Part shown: one piece after another, positions 13,634 through 20,384 of the stretch | Layout: each line of letters starts with the position of its first letter | How positions within the stretch are numbered: the stretch's first letter is position 1 | From: Thermoplasmata archaeon | Lineage (GTDB): Archaea; Thermoplasmatota; Thermoplasmata; GCA-020350865 | Length of the DNA stretch: 36,155 nt | Assembly (NCBI GenBank): GCA_020351895.1 | Contig: CP070672.1 | Location: 129,819 to 165,973 of the forward strand | Direction of reading: 5' to 3' | The notes under the pieces: model-generated | What the model saw: only the letters and a program-made list of their open reading frames with translations | What the model was told of the DNA's origin: nothing | Database searches by the model: none | Made by a program: the position numbers and the translations under genes

Positions 13634-16600
13634 ATGAACGGTCTTGGCGTTGGGGCCATAATATCACTGGTAATTTTCTTGCTGTTCGTGGGAATACTGC
13701 TTATATTCAGTGTAAGGCAGCCCTCCATCATTAGAATCGCCATAAGGAACCTAAGAGGCCTCACCAAGATGAACCTGGCCCTGTTGAGCGCAACCTGTGT
13801 GAGCACCATCGTTATTACAGGTTCACTCATTGCTGGTGATTCACTGCGAGAAAGTATCACAAATGCTGCATACGATAATCTCAGCGAAGTGGATGAGATT
13901 GTGACATCGTACCGACTCTTCAATGCCTCTGTTTTGGATGGGCTTTCCGAAAATGAGAATCTGATGGATGAAGTGGATCATCTTTCGCCTCTTATTCATA
14001 TGAGAGGCATAGTCGAGAATCCCAAAACCGGATCCAGAACGAACACTGCATATGTCATCGGATTCAACCATGCTTTTTTGGATTTTGGTGATATGATATC
14101 AGTTGATGGAACAAAGCTTGATTATTCACTTGGAGCAAACGAGGTTTACCTAAATAAGAATCTAGCCGATGAGGTCGGGCTAGACAAGGGAGATAGGGTC
14201 AATATTTCCTTTTCGAAAATCGATCAACTATTCGAGGCCATTTTCCTTGGAAATCAAGAGAAGACCAATTTAAAGGTGCAGTTCGTAGTAAAGGATGTTT
14301 TAAAATCGGAATCACTGGGAAGGTTTCAATTGAATGCAAATAGAAATCCCCCTCAGAACATCTATGTCCCCCTTGATAGCCTGCAGAAGGTGCTGGGAAC
14401 GCAAGATTCTGTGAACATGATATTAGTATCGAATGAAGGGGACGAGAAAGAAGGAGTAGGAAGCTGCGATGTGGTTTCTAAGAATCTAGAAAATGCCCTA
14501 GATGATATTGTTGGTTACAAGGATGCGGGATTCAGCATAATACAAAATCCTGAGAAAGGATACATAAAATTGGAGGCAAGCGATGTATTTTTCCCCTATG
14601 ATTACTATGAACATTTGAGCTCTTCATCGGAAATACAGGATTTGGATTCGGCTTCTCCTATTGTAACATATTTTTGGAACTTTCTAACACTCAATAACCG
14701 CTCTGTACCTTACTCCACGGTCACGGCATTTGATTCGGATTTAGATGAAAAATTCGGATTATTTAAAGTCAACGGAACTTCAGAAGAGATCAAAGGTGAA
14801 TTGGAGAAAAATGAGATAATACTAAACAGCTGGACTGCCGATCGGCTTGAAGCAAATATCAATGATGTCGTGTCATTGAACTACTCATTAATGGATGAAT
14901 TCTACAATATCAGGTACATAACCGAGGAATTCACTATCAAGTACATCGTCGATATGGAAGGAAAGGCAAACGACAGTATGCTCATGCCAGAATTTCCAGG
15001 TATTGAAGGTAAAAGCACAGTATTGGATTGGGATCCGCCTTTTTCAGTGGACCTAACCCGAATCACAGATGATGACGAGCAATACTGGGAGGATTTTAAA
15101 GGAACACCAAAGGCCTTTATCAGCCTCAAGGCCGCAGCCGAGCTCTGGAACACCGATATCGGCAACATAACACAGGTCAGATTACAGCCTACGGACTCGA
15201 ATCTGAGTGCCTTGACGTTTCAGGTGGAGGATGTTCTAAATGATTATGTGGGAATGAGCGAGGCAGCCCTTCAAATAAGAAGGGTAAAGCTCGATGCCAT
15301 CAATTCGGCTGAGGGAACAGATATTTTCACTGGTATGTTCCTTGCATTTAGCGCAGCTTGCATCATTGCAGCGGCGGTTCTTATCGTACTTTTAATAACA
15401 TTGAGAATCGAATCCAGAAGAGCCGAGATAGGAATCTTAAGGGCTATTGGCTTTAAAATAGGTGCCATAAACCATATATTCCTGATCGAAGGCACCATTC
15501 TCTCGATAATAGGAGGATTTGCGGGGATCATAATAGGATTTCTTTTCGGTATATTTCTTATAGGGGGAATGAACACATTCTGGTCATCTATTGTGGAAGG
15601 CTCACCTGTAATATTCTATTTCACACCTGACAGCCTTGTGGTTGGCTTCACGTCAGGAATAATTGTTGCCATAATAACCTTGATTGTAGCCCTCAGATTT
15701 GAGGGGAAGAAAACGGTCATAGGATCCATAAGACAGATACCAATAAGAAAGGAGATGAAAATGGAGATTCTTCTACCCGCGTTATCATTGGTTCTAGGCC
15801 TTGCAATTTTATTATCCATGCCTTTCTTAGACATGGAGATAGAAAGCCAATTAGGCCTTTTTGCCTTGGGCTTTGGACCACTTCTTATTATTTACGCAAT
15901 AAGCCAACTTATCCTTGTGAGGCTAAATCGGGATATTAACAATTGGGCAGGGCTTGCCATAGTCTTATACACGGTGTTTTTGATGTTCTATTTCATTGAG
16001 ATTGCGTCTCTTTTGGAGCTGTTCTTTCTTTCAGGCTTCATGCTTTTATGCGGTTTTCTGCTCATGTTCTATTACTCCTTGATGAAAGTCGAAATGATTG
16101 CCACCCACGAAAAGGAGAAGGTAAGTCTCCCAAGCGGTAAAAGATGGCTTTTTAAGCTTGCCAGAAAAAATGTGGCCAGAAGACCCACAAGAACCATGTT
16201 CATGATGATTCTTTTCTCCCTGACGTTGTTCGTTTTGGTAAGTCTTACCATAAATCTTCAGGGTGCCTTAATCGATGTGGAGAGGGCAGTTGAGGAAAGC
16301 GGCGGTAGCTACGACATTATGGGTGATAGCGCCACACCGATATTTGCCAATCTTGCAGATGAAAGCTCCAGGACAAGCAGTAATATCCAATCGCAGGTAT
16401 TCGAAGAGCTCGAAGTAGAACAGTTTAAAACCAAAGGCGATGTAGGTGGTACATGCTCGAACCTAAACCGTATCGCAAGCCCCCGTATAATCGGGGCCAA
16501 CGAATCCTTTTTTGTTGACAACACCTTCATCTTTATTTCCAATGAGGATTCGAACAATGAGGATAATCCCTGGCTTTTACTAGAAGAACCCCGTGAAGAT

Positions 16601-17332
16601 AATGAGGTCCCGGCAATAGGTGATTATAACACCATCGTATGGATCCTGGGATGGGATGTGGGTTCAACAATATCTGTTTTTGATGAGAACGGGGATTCCG
16701 TGAATTTAAAAATTGTCGGCATCATTGGCAACTCGATCTTCCAAGGAAGCCTGATCATATGGGATGAATATTTCGATGAGCTATACCCAACAAACAATGG
16801 ATACCAATTGTTCCTGTTCAACTCCCAACTTGAGGATTTAAAACCGCAAATTACGGAATTAGAAAGTGCGCTGACAAGATATGGTTTTGATGCGTACACT
16901 GTGGAGTCGGTGGTGGTTGAGAACATCCTCATAGAAAACACGTATATTTCGATATTCCAGGTTATTCTCATGTTCGGATTGATCATAGGCACTCTAGGTT
17001 TCGGTATTGTGGCTTCAAGGAACATGCTAGAGCGTAGAACAGAGATCGGTATCCTCAGGGCAATAGGTTTTTCAAAGGAAATGATATTGAAGGTATTGAT
17101 ACTTGAGAATTCTTACGTAATTCTCTGTGCAATGATCATTGGGACCTTATCGGGCATCATAGCTTCCAGTGTTTATCTAATAAAAATGCAACTTGCCATA
17201 ACTTCATGGCCATGGCTTTATGTTTTTGCTATACTAATAATTTCATTCGTAATAGCCATGACCTCAGCATTGATACCAATTTTTAAGACATCAAAGATGT
17301 CGGTAACAGACTCCATTCGGGCATACGAATGA
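13634..17332 (+). CDS. Large FtsX/MacB-type ABC transporter permease (two tandem units)
   Basis: The 1232-residue membrane protein has an N-terminal hydrophobic segment (about 7-27), a RNLRGLTKMN loop and another segment, then a large extracytoplasmic MacB-PCD-like part (about 75-560), an FtsX core with three membrane segments around about 562-690 including RRAEIGILRAIGF, a middle hydrophobic cluster (about 710-810), then a second unit starting with ARKNVARRPTRTMFMM (about 845) and ending with a second FtsX core (about 1110-1230) including RRTEIGILRAIGF. FtsX-like permeases work with an ATPase to move lipids or lipoproteins or to transmit mechanical signals. No ATPase gene lies in the neighbourhood. 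It is followed by a PQQ-propeller gene in the same direction. Confidence 0.88.
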   Translation: MNGLGVGAIISLVIFLLFVGILLIFSVRQPSIIRIAIRNLRGLTKMNLALLSATCVSTIVITGSLIAGDSLRESITNAAYDNLSEVDEIVTSYRLFNASVLDGLSENENLMDEVDHLSPLIHMRGIVENPKTGSRTNTAYVIGFNHAFLDFGDMISVDGTKLDYSLGANEVYLNKNLADEVGLDKGDRVNISFSKIDQLFEAIFLGNQEKTNLKVQFVVKDVLKSESLGRFQLNANRNPPQNIYVPLDSLQKVLGTQDSVNMILVSNEGDEKEGVGSCDVVSKNLENALDDIVGYKDAGFSIIQNPEKGYIKLEASDVFFPYDYYEHLSSSSEIQDLDSASPIVTYFWNFLTLNNRSVPYSTVTAFDSDLDEKFGLFKVNGTSEEIKGELEKNEIILNSWTADRLEANINDVVSLNYSLMDEFYNIRYITEEFTIKYIVDMEGKANDSMLMPEFPGIEGKSTVLDWDPPFSVDLTRITDDDEQYWEDFKGTPKAFISLKAAAELWNTDIGNITQVRLQPTDSNLSALTFQVEDVLNDYVGMSEAALQIRRVKLDAINSAEGTDIFTGMFLAFSAACIIAAAVLIVLLITLRIESRRAEIGILRAIGFKIGAINHIFLIEGTILSIIGGFAGIIIGFLFGIFLIGGMNTFWSSIVEGSPVIFYFTPDSLVVGFTSGIIVAIITLIVALRFEGKKTVIGSIRQIPIRKEMKMEILLPALSLVLGLAILLSMPFLDMEIESQLGLFALGFGPLLIIYAISQLILVRLNRDINNWAGLAIVLYTVFLMFYFIEIASLLELFFLSGFMLLCGFLLMFYYSLMKVEMIATHEKEKVSLPSGKRWLFKLARKNVARRPTRTMFMMILFSLTLFVLVSLTINLQGALIDVERAVEESGGSYDIMGDSATPIFANLADESSRTSSNIQSQVFEELEVEQFKTKGDVGGTCSNLNRIASPRIIGANESFFVDNTFIFISNEDSNNEDNPWLLLEEPREDNEVPAIGDYNTIVWILGWDVGSTISVFDENGDSVNLKIVGIIGNSIFQGSLIIWDEYFDELYPTNNGYQLFLFNSQLEDLKPQITELESALTRYGFDAYTVESVVVENILIENTYISIFQVILMFGLIIGTLGFGIVASRNMLERRTEIGILRAIGFSKEMILKVLILENSYVILCAMIIGTLSGIIASSVYLIKMQLAITSWPWLYVFAILIISFVIAMTSALIPIFKTSKMSVTDSIRAYE

Positions 17333-17363
17333 TAATTTGTGTATAAAAGACATGGGAAAGGAT

Positions 17364-17370
17364 TTTATAA
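17364..17370 (+). promoter_or_regulatory. TATA box for the membrane-anchored PQQ-propeller gene (leaderless)
   Basis: TTTATAA is centred about 28 bp before ATG 17395, so the transcript is probably leaderless, as for the upstream permease gene. Confidence 0.5.
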
Positions 17371-17394
17371 GTGTAAGTCCTATTCATATTTCCA

Positions 17395-18708
17395 ATGAAA
17401 AGCAGAATCCAGCATGGGGGAGTATATCTTTCTATCTTCGCTTTAGTATTTCTCGTAGCAAGCAGTCTTTTTAGTGTTAACTCTTCAGCAGATTGGCCTG
17501 GATTCCTGTACGATGCCCAACATACGGGTTTCACAACATCCTCGGCACCGGAGGATGTAGAGGTGCTCTGGACATATGAGACAGGTGGGGCAGTGCTGTC
17601 CTCTCCTGCAGTTACCGATGGTATAGTGTATGTTGGTAGTGATGATGAATATCTCTATGCCCTCGATGCGGAAACCGGTGAATTACAATGGCAATTCAAG
17701 ACCCTGGGCCTTATTGAGTCCTCTCCCTTAGTGGATGGAAATGTGGTGTATGTTGGCTCTAACGATCGAAACCTATACGCTGTTAATACTGAAACTGGCA
17801 AAAGAATCTGGCAATATCCTACCTTGGGTGAAATTAAAACCTCACCAACGCTATGGAAGGGATATGTTTTCATAGGTTCGGATGACACCAGGCTGTATGC
17901 AATTAATGCAAATACCGGGCTTAAAGAATGGGATTACACCACTGGTAATATAGTACAGAATTCTGCTGCGGCCTGGGGAGATATGGTTATCATAGGTGGT
18001 TGTGACGGTATACTGACAAGCCTCAACGTATACTCGGGGGAGGAGGTTTGGACATACGATACAGGGGGAAATTACATAACAACCTCCCCCACAATTTACG
18101 ATGGCAAGATATTCTTTGGAAACATTGAGCCTAAGATGTTCTGCGTGGACCTATTTAATGGTGAAGAGATATGGACATACCAACTTCAGGATGTGGCGGC
18201 ATCCTCACCTGTGATCGGGTACGATATGATATTCTTTGGTAGCAAAGACGGCTATGTCAGGGCCTTAGATACCGACACAGGAGATCTTATTTGGGAGTTC
18301 GAAACAAATGGAGGTGTCGATGCTTCCCCTTCCATAGCCGATGAGAAGGTTTTAATAGGTTCCAGCGATGGAACTTTTTATGCCCTTAATACCAGCGATG
18401 GTGGATTGTTGTGGTCGTATCCCATAGGAGGGGAAATAAAATCCTCAGCAGCCATATCTGATGATTGTGTATTTGTGGGTTCCAAGTCCAATGAAATATA
18501 TGCTTTTGAACCAAAAGAACAAACACAAAATGGCAACGGTCAAAATGGAGATGGAAACGGAGGAACCACAAACGGCGATTCCGGATCTGACAAAGGAATA
18601 TTTGGGGAAGCAACCCCGCTTATTTTAGGCGGCGTTGCGGTTGCAATCTTGGTAGTCATTATATTGATTGTTGTCATACTATCTAAAAAACGAAAACAAA
18701 ACACTTAA
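17395..18708 (+). CDS. PQQ-like beta-propeller protein with C-terminal membrane anchor
   Basis: The 437-residue protein has a signal peptide (about 8-30) followed by about eight repeats around the pattern SSPAVTDGIVYVGSDD-YLYALDAETGELQW (about 38-375), typical of PQQ-like/BamB-type propellers. A Gln/Asn/Gly-rich linker (about 378-402) leads to one membrane segment (about 408-430) and a basic KKRKQNT tail. It is therefore exposed outside and anchored. No catalytic calcium or PQQ site can be claimed. Position after the FtsX-type permease could mean a functional pair, but the separate promoter weakens the operon argument. Confidence 0.85.
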   Translation: MKSRIQHGGVYLSIFALVFLVASSLFSVNSSADWPGFLYDAQHTGFTTSSAPEDVEVLWTYETGGAVLSSPAVTDGIVYVGSDDEYLYALDAETGELQWQFKTLGLIESSPLVDGNVVYVGSNDRNLYAVNTETGKRIWQYPTLGEIKTSPTLWKGYVFIGSDDTRLYAINANTGLKEWDYTTGNIVQNSAAAWGDMVIIGGCDGILTSLNVYSGEEVWTYDTGGNYITTSPTIYDGKIFFGNIEPKMFCVDLFNGEEIWTYQLQDVAASSPVIGYDMIFFGSKDGYVRALDTDTGDLIWEFETNGGVDASPSIADEKVLIGSSDGTFYALNTSDGGLLWSYPIGGEIKSSAAISDDCVFVGSKSNEIYAFEPKEQTQNGNGQNGDGNGGTTNGDSGSDKGIFGEATPLILGGVAVAILVVIILIVVILSKKRKQNT

Positions 18709-18744
18709 GTGAAAGTAAAAGTGTGTTACTTTTGAGAGGCCGAG

Positions 18745-18754
18745 TATTATAAAT
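18745..18754 (+). promoter_or_regulatory. TATA box for the NifB-like gene
   Basis: TATTATAAAT gives a transcription start near 18776 and a leader of about 21 nt that holds GGAG at 18784-18787, 9 nt before the TTG start. Confidence 0.5.
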
Positions 18755-18796
18755 AGGACTTAATAATGTACAACTTGTTAATCGGAGAAAATTTCC

Positions 18797-19531
18797 TTGG
18801 CATCTGAACCTTTTATGGAACTCGCTCAATCCCATCCGTGTTATGATGCTAATGCACACAACAGGATAGGCAGAATTCATCTTCCAGTGGCGCCCAAATG
18901 CAATATCGCCTGCAGGTTTTGTGATAGGAAAATCTCGCCCTATTATCATACCTCACGTCCGGGTTTGGCTCATTCTCTTTTACAACCTGAAGACGCCATT
19001 TTCGTGGTTGAAAATGCCATTGAAAAAAATCCACAGATAGAGGTTGTGGGAATATCCGGCCCCGGGGAGCCTCTATACAATGATGAAACTTACAAAACTC
19101 TAAAAATAGTCTCAGAGAATTTTCCCTTCTTGAAGTTGTGCATTTGCACAAATGGTTTGCTATTACCCGAAAAAACCAAAATACTGAGGGAACTGGGTGT
19201 GAAATCACTCACTATAACCATCAATGCAGTTGATCCTAAAATAGCCTCGAAACTATCATCCTTTTCCATTGTTGAGGGAAAAAAAGTAAGAGGCCTAGAA
19301 GGAGCCAGATTACTTGTTAATAGACAGTTAAAAGGTCTTGAAATCGCAGCAGAATTGGGTTTCTTAATAAAGATCAACACAGTTCTCATTCCAGAATTAA
19401 ACCTCACTCATATCAAGGACATCGCATATGAAGTTCAAAAACGCGGGGCATACCTGTTGAATATCATGCCCTTGATACCGTTGGGGAAGTTTGACAATTT
19501 AAAGGCCCCGACATGTGAGGAGCTAAGATGA
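18797..19531 (+). CDS. nifB: NifB-like radical SAM protein, ended early by an in-frame TGA
   Basis: The 244-residue product has the NifB HPCY motif (13-16), the radical-SAM triad Cys35/Cys39/Cys42 (CNIACRFC), SGPGEPL for SAM binding, and CTNG. NifB makes the FeS core (NifB-co) of nitrogenase-type cofactors from two Fe4S4 clusters. Translation starts at TTG 18797 with GGAG upstream. The frame stops at TGA 19529-19531, yet continues without further stop to 19630 and encodes the conserved NifB end CKQCRADSIG, so about 32 residues, including a CxxC pair thought to hold one precursor cluster, are lost or need readthrough. No nifHDK genes are in the window, so the role could also be outside nitrogen fixation. 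Confidence 0.85.
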   Translation: MASEPFMELAQSHPCYDANAHNRIGRIHLPVAPKCNIACRFCDRKISPYYHTSRPGLAHSLLQPEDAIFVVENAIEKNPQIEVVGISGPGEPLYNDETYKTLKIVSENFPFLKLCICTNGLLLPEKTKILRELGVKSLTITINAVDPKIASKLSSFSIVEGKKVRGLEGARLLVNRQLKGLEIAAELGFLIKINTVLIPELNLTHIKDIAYEVQKRGAYLLNIMPLIPLGKFDNLKAPTCEELR

Positions 19532-19630
19532 GCAAGAGAAACTAGCGAGGCTGTAATCCCCATATTTAGAGCATGCAAGCAATGCAGGGCAGATTCCATT
19601 GGAATCCCTGGGAAAGAAGATAAATATTAG
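19532..19630 (+). pseudogene. In-frame continuation of the NifB-like gene beyond the TGA
   Basis: Codons 246-277 follow the TGA in the same frame to TAG 19628-19630. They encode AREx-type residues and the CKQCRADSIGIPG motif, which is a hallmark of the NifB C-terminus. A single C-to-T change of an Arg codon (CGA to TGA) would explain the stop. A sequencing or assembly error, a recent nonsense mutation, or programmed readthrough are the choices; the window cannot decide. Confidence 0.75.
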
Positions 19631-19693
19631 ATACCATTTACCCCCTCCAATTCATTCAAAAACACCTGTTACATGGAGGTTGAGGTGCTTTCT

Positions 19694-20215
19694 TTGAGTG
19701 TACAAGACAACAATATGTCCAAAAAGGTACAAGGGAACAATGAAAGAAGAAAGAGGATTTTTCTTCATAATCTTCCAGAATATGTAATGTATGTTCTCGG
19801 CTCCATAATCATGGCATTTCTTGGAATATTGTACTTAATCGCCTATATCGTCTACGGTCTTGTAAGCACCCTCTGGTATATGAGGTTCGTGTGCACCTAT
19901 TGTCCGCATTATGATAAGATCAAATGTCCAAGTGGTTACGCAACAATAGCTGGAAAACTTTTCAAAAAAAGGGATGCTCGCAAATTTGAAATCATGTTCA
20001 AGAGACATATGGGTTCCGTCTTTTTATCTTGGTTCGCTCCAGTGATTGCAGGGATATACTTATTGGCGAACGAAATCACTTTAACTATGATCATCCTGCT
20101 TGTGGTTTTTGTAGTTGACGCCTTCATCATCCTTCCATGGGCATCGAGAAGATACGGATGTAATTACTGCGATCTAAGCGATAGATGCCCCTGGATGGGT
20201 CGCTATGGTAAGTGA
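19694..20215 (+). CDS. Cys-rich small membrane protein (paralog A)
   Basis: The protein of about 173 residues has a basic N-terminus, two hydrophobic segments (about 30-58), then a loop with CTYCPHYDKIKC and an AGKLFKKRD element, two more hydrophobic segments (about 112-150) and a C-terminal CNYCDLSDRCPW. The pattern CxxCP-x(5-6)-C plus CxxC-x(5)-CP suggests a metal or FeS site near the membrane. A homologous protein is encoded at 23448-23966. TTG 19694 is preferred because GAGGTG stands at 19681-19686; ATG 19673 and ATG 19715 share the frame. It lies 63 nt after the NifB-like gene's tail and may be co-transcribed with it. I do not recognise the family. Confidence 0.7.
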   Translation: MSVQDNNMSKKVQGNNERRKRIFLHNLPEYVMYVLGSIIMAFLGILYLIAYIVYGLVSTLWYMRFVCTYCPHYDKIKCPSGYATIAGKLFKKRDARKFEIMFKRHMGSVFLSWFAPVIAGIYLLANEITLTMIILLVVFVVDAFIILPWASRRYGCNYCDLSDRCPWMGRYGK

Positions 20216-20282
20216 TTTTTTCATCATTCCTATTTGCCCCTCCTTTCACCCCTCTTAAAATAATTCTTAAGAACCGCTATTG

Positions 20283-20384
20283 AATTTCTCATGAAATTTC
20301 ATTACTATATGTTAAAGAGGAACATTTTGGATCCCCTTAGAATTTTTCATGAAATTTGAACACTATATGTTAAAGAGGTACATT
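20283..20384. repeat. Two 44-bp direct repeats at the 3' end of the FG-GAP protein gene
   Basis: Copy 1 (20283-20326) and copy 2 (20341-20384) are 58 bp apart and differ at about five or six positions. Copy 2 includes the last codons and stop of the FG-GAP gene; copy 1 retains matching NVPL-stop codons outside the gene. Each copy includes a small palindrome around TTCATGAA. The arrangement looks like a tandem duplication of the gene's end, lying in the convergent spacer after the Cys-rich membrane protein gene. Confidence 0.6.
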
